From Mesostigma viride (Eukaryota; Streptophyta; Mesostigmatophyceae; Mesostigmatales; Mesostigmataceae), in contig RPFO01000016.1 in NCBI GenBank assembly GCA_009746045.1, positions 652,895-716,894 of the forward strand: a DNA stretch of 64,000 nt, in the 5' to 3' direction. Shown here one piece after another: positions 9,750-22,249 of the stretch; within the stretch, counting starts at the first letter, position 1, and every line of letters starts with the position of its first letter. The notes beneath the pieces are model-generated. The model had not been told where the DNA came from. It saw only the letters and a program-made list of their open reading frames with translations, and made no database searches. A program made the translations under genes and the position numbers.

Positions 9750-12700
9750 TCAAACCATGCTCAGACGCATGGCATGATTATTATTCGGCGTCACCGCCTC
9801 CATAACCACCTCGGGAGTCACCGGCCTGCTCCCATTTAAGTTCGCCTCACCCGCCCGCCCCTTCTTGGCATTCGCAGCCCCCCTCGCCCGCAGCACGATC
9901 TCATCCGCTTCCGCCACCCACCCACAGGATTTGGCATCCCCCTGGCCGCCGTCCCGATCCAACAGCCGTAGCTCCGCCGGAGAGAACAACCGGGTGACGG
10001 CGAATAGCCTAAACGGGACAAGGAGGACAATAAACAAGGGGAATGCCAGACCATAGGGGGAGAGGCTGATCGCCCAGCAGATGCCGAGTAACGCCAGCTG
10101 CATGACCGTGTACGAGTGGATGCGGGATACGGGCAGCTGGGGAAAAGGGCGTTCCACGGCGGCGGCCCAACTGGGTGGCGCGAGCGAGAGGCACCGGCGG
10201 ATGGGGGACAGGAGCAGGAAGAGCACGCGGGTGAACATCTCGTTGCCCTGCAGGAGGCCCGCGGCGCCCACGTACCCGATGATCGCGTCGGTGCAGGCCT
10301 GGGGGATCCTGCGAATGACAGCAGCCGGAACGGGAACGTTTTCACGCACGAGAAGAGTTTGTAAACGGAAGAACGTGTGCAACAAGCTCATGGCGTTCGT
10401 GCAGGCCTGGGGAGTGCTGCTCCGAACGAACGTGTATTAAGGGGCATAAGAGGATTACCATGGCAGGCCTGGGGAATCCTGCTCTGACCGTGCATATAGG
10501 AGCAAGCATACTACATAATCGAATATATATATAATCTGCGCAAGGCCAGCGGGAATCCTGCTTCGACCGTGTATAGTAACAAAAGGACAACAATGGATAG
10601 GTCTTTTTACTAGTATAAGACCACAAACGCGGATAAGATAACGGCAGGATCGAGCTACCATGGTCCGGATTCTTCCAGGTTTCTGGCCTGCGCTGGTTGT
10701 CTCTTTGATAAGGTATATACTAGAGTGGCACCATCTAACATGGTGGGGGTCGGGGGCCCCTTGAAGGCCTAGGGGGATCCGCCTCTACCCAATATAATAT
10801 ATAATATAATATATAATCAGAGGAATATATAATATAATATATAATCAGAGGAAGACGATGGGCTGATGCTACAAGAAGCGTATATACAGACCAGTGGCGC
10901 TGTGTACAGACAAGTCGGCACCATCTAACATGATGGTGTTGGTGCATGCCTGGGGGAATCATCCTGCACGCTCAGAAACTATGATGTGGAAACGGTAATC
11001 ACATGTACTATGCAAAGAAGACGATCCGTGATGCATGCACCAATCTGATGTCCTAAAGCTTCTGCACACACATAAAAGTAACGTGGGAATGCGACCACGT
11101 GCACCCACAGAAATGCCCTCAATCAAAGTACATCAAGCACTGACAGAAATCTGACTTGAGCTCGAGAGAAGGCTAAGAAAAACAAGCACGCTGGTGTGTG
11201 GGGTGGGTCGGGGTGTGGATGCGGGTGCGGATTGCTAGCACAAAGAAATGCAGACAAGATATGGATATTTATTTGGATATAAATGAAGAAGGCTCTACCC
11301 GGAGCAACAAGGCTTTACCCGTCCAGCACAGCACATAGTGAACATAAGGGCCCAACCTCTTCAGCACAGAGGGCAGACTCTATCTATACAGCACATCACG
11401 CACACAAGAAGGAACAATGAGGCCTTACCTCTTCAGCACAGAGGGCAGAATAAACCCTCATCTATGCAGCACAGCACGTCACAGCGCAGCACCCACACAA
11501 GGTGGAAGGGGAGCCTCAGGTTTTATCATATGCCAAAGGCAGAAGAATAGACTCACCTCTTCAGCACGGATGGCAGAATAAGGCCCGACCCCATGAGCAG
11601 GTACATGACCAACGGGGACATCCGGTTCTCATTGACCACCCGCACAGATGGCATCTCAAACTCCTCCCCCTGGTCCACCTCCCCCGCCAGCACGGCATCC
11701 GGGAGTTGGCCCTCGAATCGCGCGGCACCATGTGGCGAGGCGGCCAAGTCCTCGGTTGAACTGGCGGGGGCAGCCGCCGGGGCGTCCACGTGGGGTGCGC
11801 GAAGGGGGTCGGCGAGTGTCCGGCGGTTGGTGGCCGTCGTTGGCGGCACGCTCGTGGTGAGCGCTTGCACAAACTGCGGCGAGTGCGGGAGGCTCCCTGT
11901 GGACGTGCGCCCGCCCAGTTACAAGGCAGGCACAGTCAGGAATGCACAAGTAGGAATCCGCGGTTAGGGTGGTGAGTGCGGCAGGCTCCCTGTGGCGTGA
12001 GCATAGGTGGGGTGCATGCTGTGGCGTGAGCATAGGTGGGGGGGTGCATGAGAGAGGAATCGTTTGGTTCTTTCACCGCCTGGCCCTACTTCGGTTGTTT
12101 GATCACCTGAGTCAGGCTCTTTTCAAGGACCAACGGCTTCCTGTAATGCAACCCGCCCGCAGAATGAGGCACAGGCAGTTGGGGATGTTTACATGGGTGT
12201 GGAGCGCATGGTCTCCACACACGTGGGTCGATGCCATGGGGACGGATGCTGCACTTCACCCACCCGTGATGAAGGGCAGCCCCAGGCAGGGCAGGAACAG
12301 GTTGGCAACTGCCAGCAGCAGGAAGCTGGAGTGGTAGTACGCGCCCTTTTTGAGGTTGTTTTGGGGCACCTGGGACGCAATAGCAGGAAGAGGCAGTGCC
12401 GCAACGACAGGAATACCGTCAGTATAATATAAATAGTTTGGTATGATATAATAGGATGGTATAGTATAAAACGTTCATTTGGGGGGGGGGGGGGGGCTGG
12501 GCCATGTTACTGAAGAGGCACATCACAAACACGAATTCCATGAAACTGATGTACCGGCTCGTGGGAATAAAAGGGTGGCGTGTCCAAGAACGGCATCGCG
12601 GTCGGTACAAGAACTGCCCCTCATTTCCATGGTGGAGGATATAGTGCCCATGGATACGAAAGTGACCATACGATACAGTGACCAACTGACCATAGGATAC

Positions 12701-15700
12701 AGTGACCGTAGGATACAGTGACCATTGGATACAGTGACCATGGTATACAGTGACCATAGGATACAGTGACCATAGGATCCAGTGACCGTGGCTACGATGG
12801 CGCCTGTAGGATGGATCCACACCTGTGAGAGCTGCGAGCTGATGTTTTTGTCGATGTACAAGAGGAAGGCGAGACCACACCTGCGTGAGCTGCGAGCTGA
12901 TGTTTTTGTCGATGTACAAGAGGAAGGCGAGACCACACCTGCGTGAGCTGCGAGCTGATGTTTTTGTCGATGTACAAGAGGAAGGCGAGACCACACCTGC
13001 GTGAGCTGCGAGCTGATGTTTTTGTCGATGTACAAGAGGAAGGCGAAACCACACCTGCGTGAGCTGCGAGCTGATGTTCTGGTCGATGTAGAATAAGAAG
13101 ACGATGGGCACTGCCGCCGCCATGGCCACCGGGACAGACCAGCCAGGCAGCCCCGACAGGGACACCATCCAGGGCCTGCCTGGCCAGGTGGGGCCGAATG
13201 CCCTGGACACCTCATGCAGATTGGTTGGTTGGATGGGGGGGGGGGAGCAGCAGAAGCGTATGGTGAGAACCATGCACACTGGTTATCATGGGCGAGGGGC
13301 CGCGACATCAGCTTTTAAGGGTGGCAGGAGTGCGTGGGCGTGAAGGAGGAAAGGAGAGGGGGCTCACTTGGGGATGATCTTCCACAAGTCAAGGGGATTG
13401 ATCTTCAAGTCAAGTAGGAGGTGTTTGAGGAGATGGGGTGTTTGAGGATGTGCGCCGGATGCACGCTCATGAGAGAACAGCAAGGGGGGGGGGAGGGGGA
13501 GGGGGGAGGGGAAAAACATCCATGGGGGATGTGGCATCCTTTGCAGGGAGGTGGCGGGGAGGGAGGGAGGGAGAGAAGATGCAGGAAGCAGGAGAAAAGG
13601 AAGAAGCGGCCAAGGCTTGGAAAGCAATCTCTACGCGGTCCAACAGAGCTTCCCATTTCAAAAAAACACACGCGCAACCAATCTATTAACAACATATAGA
13701 GTTCACAAGCAGACCAACATGGGGCATGGCATGCCAGTGCTGCACGCAACTGTTTCGTGGGCCCACGACAAAGAGAACTGGCGGGCTAGACAACCTACTA
13801 GCCCACCAGTGCACTCACTTACCTCCCCCCCCCTCGGTCATCCGCTGTCCGCTGTCCCATCATCCACCAACGAATCAACTACACGTCTTTTCTGGCCCCC
13901 GCGTGGATTCCCGCCGTCCACCCATCAAACACTCCAAACCCCAACGCCCCAGAATTCCAAGACACCGCCCATCAGCACCTACCACCCCCCAGCCTCCTAA
14001 ACCCTCAACCGCCTAACCAACCTCTCAACCTCTCAACCTCTCCACTTCTCCCCTCCTCCCACCCTCCACCCCCACCCCCACCCCACCCACTCACCTCGGC
14101 AAGGGGAGCCGCTCCACGTTCACGCTCGGCAGATAGCTCACAAACACCGCCACAAAGACGGCGATCGTGAGACTGTACGCAGAGAGGAACGCCCGCAGCC
14201 GGCCCGGTGTGCGCCCATAACCGCTGGCATCCGCCTCGACCGCCGACCGCGGCCGCACGGTGCCTAGGCAGGAGAGTGCGGCGGCACCGCCGAACGTCAC
14301 GGTGGCTAAAAATAGCGCGAAGGTGGCGTCGGCATCGGAGACCCCCTTTGTGTGGTATCGACCGAACACGCCCTGGAGACCATCACGTATGTAAATGGTG
14401 CAGATGAAGAAGGAGAAGAGATCGTGCACAAAGCTGCCGGGGGTGGGTGGGTGGGTGGGGGGTGGGGATGGGGTGGGGGGGTGGGGCGGGCGTGGGGGGA
14501 AAGAGGGAAAAGGGGTGAATAGACGAAAGGCGCCACGCAGGGGAGAGGACGAAAAAGGAGAAGGAGAAAAGGCCACGCAAAACGTTGTGGGGGGTGGGGG
14601 AGTGGAGAGGTGAGGGGTAGAACGGGTGGGTTTGGTTGGGTCAGGGAATGGTTGGGTTGGGAAAGGTGGGCGTGGAGGGGGTAGGTGGGATGTTGGAGGG
14701 TTCAGAGTTGGGAACTGTGTGTGTGTGCGGGGGGGGAGGCAGGGGTGGAAGACACTGGGAAAAGGTGGCGGAGTGGGAATCGGCCAAACAACTGGAGCAC
14801 TTGCTTTAGCAGGTGTTCGCCATGAGAGCATCCTGCAAGGGAAGGGGGGGGTCAGCTTGAAAATGACAAGGGGAGCGCCACAAATAGAACCGAGTGAAGA
14901 AAGATACTTCCAGTTTTTAGGTAAGAAGGATAAAGCTGAGATCTTCATTAACTACTGAACATGAGATCCTTGACCGAGACAAAAACTAAGACCTTTGTAA
15001 TATTATTATAAGTTTTGTGGGAAAGAGCTCCAAAAAAGACCCCAAGGCTCAGAATGGATACGGCACGACCCACCACCTGCTTGGTGGGACCACCATCATA
15101 TCACATAGGACATTTACGATAAAACTTGGATCATTATAACATCTCACAACTTGTCGCTTTTGCTACCAACGCACTGCCTTGTCCACACAGGATGTCCCAG
15201 CCGGTCGTTCTAGCCAACGGGCATATTCATTAACCTGCTACCTGAGAGGCCTCGCCGAACAAGAGCTCAAAATACCGTCGCCGCAAGTAGGGATGGTGCA
15301 CTGGTCATTACAGCCACGCAAACTGGTCACTGTAGCCACGTGAAACGGTCACTGTGCCGTTCCACCCACCGTGAGAAGTAGCGGATGAGCGCGCACAGGT
15401 CCAGTAGCGCGATGAGCATCATGTAGGTGCCGACAAACAGCCCCACAAGCGCCAGCCAGGGACCAAAGGGCAGATCCAGCTTGCCTGATATACGGTACAG
15501 CTCGACGAGGATCAGCGTGATGGGGCCGGTGGGCCGCAGCACCAGCAGCGGTTGGCCTGAGTGATGGATGTTCCATGTGGGGTAGTCCGGGCGGTGGGGC
15601 GGTGGGGTGGGCGGCGGGAGGGTGGCAGGGGAGGGCACATTTGAGGGATGGGCAACGGTGGGCATGAGGGTGATCTTTCACGTGGGGTAGGCCGGGGGAG

Positions 15701-18417
15701 GGGGGGGGGGGGGGGGAAGGAGAGGGCACATTTGAGGGATGGGCAACGGTGTGCATGAGGACTCATGCTCCCGTGACGTGGTCTATGTGTGAATCAACGG
15801 TTGGCATGAGTGTGGGATGGTGGTGGTGAAGGGCAGGCCGGGGTGGGGTGGCAGATGGTCGTACATGAATCGCGACCACTACACACGACTGTGGTTACCG
15901 CAGCACCCCCACGATTGCCCTGGTTGGTGTGTGTGGGATGTGGGGAAGGATGGGGTGAGAGTGGGGGCTAGTCCACAGCAAGAGGGGTAGGGAGGGGGGG
16001 GGGGGGGGGGGATCGGAGCCTTGTTGGGGATTGGGCCAGGGTGTTGTAAGGGGGTAGGGGATGAGCAATCGCGTAAGCGTCGAGTAGGCGGGGGGGATGA
16101 GGCTGGGGGGCAGTTAAAGGGCAGGTCAGGGTGTTGGTAGGCTTAGGCCGGGGCAGATATTGCCGGGTAGCCCTGGGGCGTAGGTGTGGGGTGTAGGAGG
16201 GAAACGCATGTGTGGGATGCTTGCCTACAATCACGGCAGCCTCAACAAAAGCTGCTGCAACACAGTCATTCGAGTCACCAGCATGCGGGCTGCGGCAGTG
16301 TTGCAACAACTGGCTTAAACGCTGGACAGCTAAGACACAAGAATATGGAACTGAACAAAGAAACTAGTACGAGAAGCTGTCCAGTTCATATGCATGTCAG
16401 TTCATATGCTAGCATGCAGTGGTCGCGAAGCACGCCGCGCCACCGCCCTACCTCCGGCCATCACATTGGGCGGCATGCATATGGCTGGGGGTAGGTGGCA
16501 TGCACATGAGCTTATTGCCACCGCCTGCTAGGGGATGGGGCGCCTACCTCCGGCCACCGCGTTGAGTGCCCCCCCGAGCATGTTGCACATCAGGTACTCG
16601 GACACGCCCACACGGCCCCCTGCGGAGAAGGTCACCAAATAAAGAACCATCAATCAATCACGGGAAAGATGATGGTGAAGGAGATGATGGTGAAGGAGAT
16701 GATGGTGAGGACCCAGCAGCTGTTGGCGCGGCCGCCAGAGGAGCCAGAGGAAAACACAAAAGGAAAACCAGAAAGAACATTGGATGGAAGGCTGCCTGTG
16801 GACATCACAGCAAGGATGCGGCAAAGGAAACCCAATGAGAGGCGAGTTCTGCATGAGCACCATCACTATTATAAGGGAAAGGAAACCCAATGAGAGGTGA
16901 GTTCTGCATGAGCACCATCACTATTGTAAGGGGAAGGAAACCCAATGAGAGGTGAGTTCTGCATGAGCACCATCACTATTATAAGGGAAAGGAAACCCAA
17001 TGAGAGGTGAGTTCTGCATGAGCACCATCACTATTATAAGGGAAAGGAAACCCAATGAGAGGTGAGTTCTGCATGAGCACCATCACTATTATAAGGGAAA
17101 GGAAACCCAATGAGAGGTGAGTTCTGCATGAGCACCATCACTATTATAAGGGAAAGGAAACCCAATGAGAGGTGAGTTCTGCATGAGCACCATCACTATT
17201 ATAAGGGGAAGGAAACCCAATGAGAGGTGAGTTCTGCATGAGCACCATCACTATTATAAGGGGAAGGAAACCCAATGAGAGGTGAGTTCTGCATGAGCAC
17301 CATCACTATTATAAGGGAAACACTGGGCATCTTGTGGTCATGCACTAGAGAGTGGTCCGAGAAGTTGCCATTTGTCGGGTAGTAGAAGTCCCAAGTTCCG
17401 TGAGCAAGTCTTCTGCTGGTGGGAAGCAATGGACACTGAAAGGGGACCAATACCAACACCATTACAGAAAAATACTCCCAAACCGAAAATTGGCATTTCA
17501 CCGGGCAAAGGCTACTCCATGTGTACACAGGGATCGCAGCTGTACTTGGGTTCAGGCAACAGAATGCAATTGTGTAATAATTACCATGTTCCAGGGACAC
17601 CTCACTACCCTGTTAATAGTTCAGGATACCCGGGCCAGCTCCAAAGCTTGCGACGGGGGTGGACCTGCCGAGCCTAGAACAGAAGACACCATCCTAGAAT
17701 GGATGCACAAGTTGCCACCTTGCAAGACTGCCTCCACTGGAATAGTAACAAGAGAAAAATCTCCCAACGATAACCAATATATGACTTATTCCGACAAGCG
17801 CTTCGTATGTAAAAACGGGCGCAACGTGGATGAGATTGTATCCCGACGCAAGCGGATTTGATGGAAGTCCCTCGCCGATTCAACATTGTATGCAATTGAC
17901 GATATGCGCGACGAAACACGGCAATACTGAAATTCACACGGCAACACTGAATGTCATCTACTGAACGCCTGAGGCGGCTGCACACAAAGAAATGCCCGTT
18001 TCTCACGGTGTCTACCACCTGATTACCACGAGTCGCTGGAATGCCAACCCCTTGGCCGCCTGCCAGAAGGCAGAAAAGTCGTGGCGGAACAGCGTGTATG
18101 CACGTACCTGTCTCTCGGCGGGCCAATTCTCCGAGGGAAATCGTTGAAGCAAAGGTGGCAAAGAACATATACAAGGCGGCGCTGGTTGTCTTGGGGAAAA
18201 CCCACGCATCAGCCCAGTCGCTTTGGTATAGTGGCGCCCGGCGGCGGGCTTCCTTGATGACGCCACCAAACAGCCTTCCGGTTCGCACGCAGTCCCCGTG
18301 ATCATCTCCGCCACACCTTAGGGGATTAAACGAGGCATGCGGCAAGGCTTTCCTGGTTGGGCTTTGAGACGGCATTTCTGTGTCCATCGCCGGGCAAGCC
18401 ATGGAATAGGGGACCAC
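9750..18417 (-). CDS. SLC4/BOR-family anion (borate or bicarbonate) transporter, eight exons
   Basis: Exons (minus strand, 5' to 3'): 18417-18108, 16619-16548, 15556-15370, 14433-14095, 13202-13055, 12369-12264, 11896-11557, 10308-9750. All introns are GT-AG, phases agree throughout, and the sum is 2061 nt (686 aa, close to plant BOR proteins). Family landmarks in order: LYQSDWADAW and LGELARRETG near the start; EYLMCNMLGGALNAVAGGQP then LLVLRPTGP; FVHDLFSFFICTIYI; RAFLSAYSL with SYLPSVNVERLPLPRAFG; YIDQNISSQLTQ followed by NNLKKGAYYHSSFLLLAV; LPFITGSLPHSPQFVQALT; RMSPLVMYLLMG; and GLLQGNEMFTRVLFLL with HSYTVMQLALLG near the end. The product is a multi-span plasma-membrane carrier without the animal cytosolic N-domain. 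The start is the first ATG of the frame; a further upstream exon is possible. Borate or HCO3- specificity cannot be told from sequence. The introns hold minisatellites and duplicated exon edges. Confidence 0.9.
10390..10975 (-). repeat. Degenerate copies of the exon-8 acceptor edge in intron 7 of the SLC4 gene
   Basis: The true exon 8 begins GCAG|GATCCCCCAGGCCTGC (minus, at 10308). Imperfect copies of this edge recur upstream in the same intron near 10400-10430, 10467-10490, 10540-10565, 10755-10785 and 10940-10965, each reading roughly AGCAGGATTCCCCAGGCCTG. Several keep an AG before GATTCC or GAATCC. They are interspersed with 'gaccgtgcatatag'-like linkers and (AT)n stretches. Confidence 0.6.
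12655..12790 (+). repeat. 12-bp tandem repeat (ggatacagtgac)n
   Basis: About nine degenerate units of 'atacagtgaccat(a/g)gg' lie in intron 5 of the SLC4 gene, next to the 58-bp array. Related 'acagtgacca' pieces lie in intron 5 of the rhodopsin kinase gene (61490-61735) and near 15300-15355. Confidence 0.8.
12821..13062 (-). repeat. 58-bp minisatellite made of an exon end plus its splice donor
   Basis: Five donor copies (CAG|GTGTGG) occur at exact 58-bp steps: 13055, 12997, 12939, 12881 and 12823 on the minus strand. Each unit contains about 51 nt of exon 5 (coding FLLYIDKNISSQLTQ) and 7 nt of intron. Use of the donor at 12881 would add 174 nt (58 codons) in frame with no stop; the other donors shift the frame. 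The most 5' donor gives the phase-consistent family-like protein. Confidence 0.9.
15640..15820 (-). repeat. Copies of the exon-3 acceptor edge in intron 2 of the SLC4 gene
   Basis: Plus-strand text around the true exon edge is agcggttggcctgagtgatg (15547-15566). Similar pieces appear at about 15652-15672 (aacggtgggcatgagggtga), 15737-15758 and 15798-15818 (aacggttggcatgagtgtgg). They are spaced irregularly within G-rich DNA, and the repeats with 'cacatttgagggatgggcaa' show that the block was duplicated. Confidence 0.55.
16826..17322 (+). repeat. 55-bp minisatellite, about nine copies, in intron 1 of the SLC4 gene
   Basis: The unit is 55 bp, with copies at 16831, 16886, 16941 and so on to 17271, nearly identical (variants agg[c/t]gag and ataagg[g/-]). 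Each unit carries gagAGGTGAGTtc, a consensus 5' splice site on the plus strand, that is, antisense to the transporter gene. Near-identity of the units implies recent expansion. Confidence 0.92.
17323..18107. other. Remainder of intron 1 of the SLC4 gene
   Basis: A 169-residue plus-strand frame (17352-17861) spans much of this part of the intron. It has no recognisable domain, and I see no reason to call it a gene. Confidence 0.3.
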
Positions 18418-19922
18418 CGTTCCGGTTCACATAATTTCGGCTGGTGGGGAAATGCAGCCGTACCGCCTTTGCCACGGTATATCCGCGAATTTTGCACCCG
18501 TCCCATCATAGCTGGTGGTGTTACTCACGACGCAAATATAGAATATAGCTTATTTATCCTCACGATGTCCGAGCCTCCCGCCAGAGACTCGAGTCACGTG
18601 CACCGCCTTTTTGACACCGAGGACGTGAGGCTAAACAGACACGACTCGCGGATGCCTCGACATCCGAGGTACTTACATTGCAAATTGCTGGAAGCAAATT
18701 CGGTGAACAGATGCCACGTGGTTAAAATGCAGTGATCACGGTGGCACATCAGCATTTCCGCACCTCCGCTCCGCCCACTGCATGTGTGGGTGGTCCCGGT
18801 ACTGTAGATAGCAGCTGATGGGAACCGCCCACTGCATGTCCTTTCCCCCCTTCCTCCTTTCCTCTTGTTGGCTGTTGCCCACGCCCACACCTTTTTTCCG
18901 GTGAAATGGGTGTTAGTTTTCCGGTGAAATGGGTGTTAGTTTATTTCCATATAACAGTTAAGGTGACCCAGGTATGCCAAAAATAGCCTGAAATGCCTAG
19001 TTTTGCCTAAATTGGGGTGCCCGCATTAATAAGGCGCGCCCTGCGACCAAGGTAGCCATTGTACTGTAGATATATCGTCATCCGGCATACGTGTAAAGAC
19101 CTGGTTCATGCCCATGAGTGCATGGAAGACTTCCAGGGGGCTGGGGGTGTCATTGTTAGGGCCCGGGTCCCATACTTTGTGTTGTTCCGTCGCCAGGAGC
19201 CAGTAACGACGCATAGCCAGGTTCCAAGAGGAGATAAACCGGCGGACCACGGCACCTCTCGTGTACGCGGCCCGTAACGTGAATACGGTCTCGTTGCGAA
19301 CTTGCCATATGGTGTGAAGCATCGTCGTGCGTAGCCATATCCATGCCATCTGGTTGGCTGTGAGGCTCGCGTCCCGTAATCCCGTGATGCCGAAAATAAC
19401 CGTAGATAGTGTGACGGTGGTGGGGGGAGCTGTAATAGCCATCCACTTGGCTGTGGGTGTTAGTTTATTTCCACGCCCACACCTTCATCCAGTATGCGCG
19501 GCAGTAACAGCCAACAGACAACACGGTATTGTTATTAATAACGTACATGACGTACAAATTACATACGTAGGCTACTTCCCAGTTACAAGCGTTTAATGAA
19601 CTTGAGAAAATCTCTCGACAAGAGTACGGAAATAATGCCTGCCTGGTGGGCTCGCACCGAATTTTCGCGCGCTCCGCTGTTAGTTGGTTGAATCGCGCGC
19701 TCCGCTGTAGGCAAAGCGTGGAAGCATACACGGGCTACGGTATTTAGGCAGAGATAATTTTAAGCGCAACAGCGGGATACATTTTTAAAAAAATTCTTAG
19801 CGTGTGCCCACTGCTCTCAGCACGACATCCTCCACGCACTACTGAGCATTGACTCATTGCGTTTGTGGTAAGGCCTGTAAATTTGATTGTTGATCAGCTG
19901 CGGTAGTGGTTATACATTCAAC
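18418..19922. other. Intergenic region between the SLC4 and Mpv17-like genes
   Basis: The two genes are divergent (minus and plus), so this 1.5 kb should hold both promoters. No clear TATA box or other element could be assigned. A direct repeat 'ttccggtgaaatgggtgtta' occurs twice at about 18897-18938. The retrotransposon-like fragment at 19026-19442 lies inside. Confidence 0.4.
19026..19442 (-). pseudogene. Possible C-terminal fragment of a non-LTR retrotransposon ORF
   Basis: A 138-residue minus-strand frame contains RTTMLHTIWQVRNETVFTLR. The pattern 'aromatic-x-x-RN-x-x-VF' is typical of the region after the reverse transcriptase of plant-type LINE proteins (zf-RVT-like tail). No catalytic motif is present, and upstream sequence offers no matching RT. 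It could equally be a short unrelated ORF. Confidence 0.3.
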
Positions 19923-21976
19923 ATGAGTGCTGTAGGCATGGTATCACGTTCATTGGCGAGGCTTGCCTGCAGCACTACTCTTACGGCCACTGCGAAAAGG
20001 GGGGTGGTCAGCAATTGGCGCACGCCCACCTCTTCCCTTCTGTTTCCATTCAGGCCCAATGCCAGTTTGGGAAACGGCCAGGCCAGGCAACGTGCGGCAG
20101 AGTATGGCGTCGGGAATGTGACCGGATCGCGGGCTCGCAGGTTTGCAGCGAAAGCTGAGCCGGAATCGAGCCGGGGAGGGGGCAATGGCGGGGCTGGCGG
20201 AGCTGGGAAGGGCGGCAGTGGGGGCGGAGGAAACGGAGGAAGCGGGAGCAACGGCGGGGAGGCTGGGGGTCCGTCGAAGGCCACATTGGGCCTGTGGGCC
20301 GCTTATTTGGCCGCGCTGGAGTCGTCGCCATTGCTCACCAAGAGCATCACGTCGGCTCTTCTGAATCTGCTAGGCGACTTGGTTGCCCAGGTATGCGAAT
20401 CGCAAGCATTGCACGTGCTTCTTTCCCCGACGCCAGGAGTCACGGCGGCCGCCCCTCTTAGAGGTCACCAGGGCACGCCTCCCGTTTATGCAGGCTGTTC
20501 CTCTTGACAAAGTTTTATTTGCCGACGCCAGTGTGATGTCCTCTCGGGTTTCGACCTGATAGTCTTGCCACAAGCATGTCGGGGTAAATTAGCCGTCACT
20601 CCGTCCCTGTGCCGCTCCGACATTATCTCCCAGGCCCCCCTGGGTGTTTGCCATGCTTGTTGTCGTTGGAATTGAAATGACCCTTGCATGGCCTCATCGA
20701 CGCTGGCTGCCCCTTCCACTCCTGCTTGTCTGACGTGCTGTATGGCTCATGCTTGGCACTGCCAGCTCAGGGGTTTGTTCATGCCTTTATTCGATCGCTG
20801 CTTGCTGCCCTTTGCCGCCCATGCTTGCCTCACACGGTGCGGCATCCTGAATGCTTGCCGGCCCTTGTGGGCATGCTTGCCTGACACGGTGCCACGTCCT
20901 TAATGCTTGCTGCCCCTGCTCGTTGCATTGCTTTCCATCAACGTGTTGTCTCACATGCCATCTTGTCTGATTGGATGCTTCCTACCCTGCTCGTCGCACT
21001 GCCTCATGCACATTTGCCTCATCCCCCGGCCCGCCAGCTCGTCATCGAGACGGACAAACCGTTTGACCTCAAGCGCTCGGCGGTAACGACGACGCTGGGG
21101 TTGGGCCTTGTGGGGCCGGTGCTGCACTACTGGTGAGTTGGGTGGACACTGGATTGCATGGGCACTGATTCTGCACTAGCGGCGGGTGGCCTGACAGTGG
21201 AGGACAATCGTCACGATACCAGTGGGTGGATGGCATGCAAATTGAGTGGACCCAATTGAAGTCATCAATGACTACATTAGATCATTAGGCGATGTCAAGC
21301 ATGTCTGGGTTGTCTCATCAATAAATATTGTATACATTGGTGAGACAAGCACGACAGGCTTATCATACATCGCTTTCAAATGCCGCTCGCGCAGATATGG
21401 CGTGCTGTACAAGTCCCTTGCCATCTCTGACAATCGATCCTTTCCCTCATATATCTTGGTAAGCTGCCCCTCCCCTTTCCGTAGCTATGTTTCTTTTCCC
21501 GCTCAAGCACAGCTCACTCAACCATGGCCATCTCCGTCACTGCCTTGTGGTCGTCTGGTTTATTATGAATCCTGGTTGTCTCTCTGATACTGTGAATCCC
21601 TTTTCTATACCTCCACCCCTTCCCTCCCCCCACCGGCAGGTACGGCGCTCTCAACAAGTATCTTACCATCTCTGGGACCGCAGGCGCGGTCGCACGTCTT
21701 GCACTTGACCAGTTCCTGTTTGCACCCATCTTCATCTGCGCCTTCTTCTCCGCGCTCTTGACCCTGGAGGGCCGGCCACAGGAGATTGTCGGCAAGCTCA
21801 AGCAGGACTGGGGCACCGTCGTGGTCAACAACTGGAAGGTCTGGATCCCCTTCCAGTTTATCAATTTCCGGCTCGTTCCGCCCAACCTCCAGGTCGCGGG
21901 GTCTAACGTGATCGCGCTCGTATGGAACATGTACTTGTCGTTCGCGATGCACACGACCGTCAAGAAGGAGGCATAG
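19923..21976 (+). CDS. Mpv17/PMP22-family membrane protein, three exons
   Basis: Exons 19923-20390, 21038-21132 and 21640-21976 (GT-AG, phases 0 and 2, stop TAG) total 900 nt, 299 aa. Residues 1-90 are Ser/Arg/Ala-rich with few acids, as in an organelle transit peptide. A Gly/Asn-rich linker follows (about 80-120), as in plant and algal members. The family core then starts with LGLWAAYLAALESSPLLTKS, then LNLLGDLVAQ joined to LVIETDKPFDLKRSAV, VGPVLHYWYGALNKYL, and the C-terminal signature with WKVWIPFQFINFRLVPP and VWNMYLSFAMH. Four helices are expected. Members sit in mitochondrial, peroxisomal or plastid membranes and influence solute permeability. Here the transit-like leader points to an organelle. 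The start at 19923 is the first ATG of the frame. Confidence 0.93.
20391..21037 (+). other. Intron 1 of the Mpv17-like gene with imperfect tandem blocks
   Basis: The intron runs from GTATGC to CCGCCAG. Between 20680 and 20990 a degenerate block recurs (gctgccc..tgctt, cttgcctcacacggtgc, cttgcctgacacggtgc), giving an internal repeat of roughly 50-60 bp. No coding potential is supported. Confidence 0.5.
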
Positions 21977-22249
21977 GCGAGGAGCATATTAAATTTCTAA
22001 TGATTTGCCGAGCACACAGTCACACACCCATAATCACAGCAAAAAGAAATTGATGGGTATATAATAAACGAAGGTAAAATTAGGGCAAACAATCTCCCAT
22101 AAAGAATATTCAATGTCCTGTGGACTTTGTAACAACTGGTCCATAGACTGCGCCATTCAGACCATCATTGTTGTTGTTATTATTATTGTTGAACATTATT
22201 ATTATTTATGTTATTATTATTATTGGGTGACTTGTCAGTGGTCCCACGG

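Noticed and set aside
13364-14020. Pro/Ser-rich ORFs on both strands
   Set aside because: They fall in a C-rich intron of the SLC4 gene and have no domain.
17352-17861. 169-aa plus ORF as a nested gene in intron 1 of the SLC4 gene
   Set aside because: No recognisable domain and no splice or start support.
19887-19922. Upstream TTG start for the Mpv17-like protein
   Set aside because: Eukaryotic initiation is expected at the ATG at 19923; the TTG extension adds no transit-like sequence.
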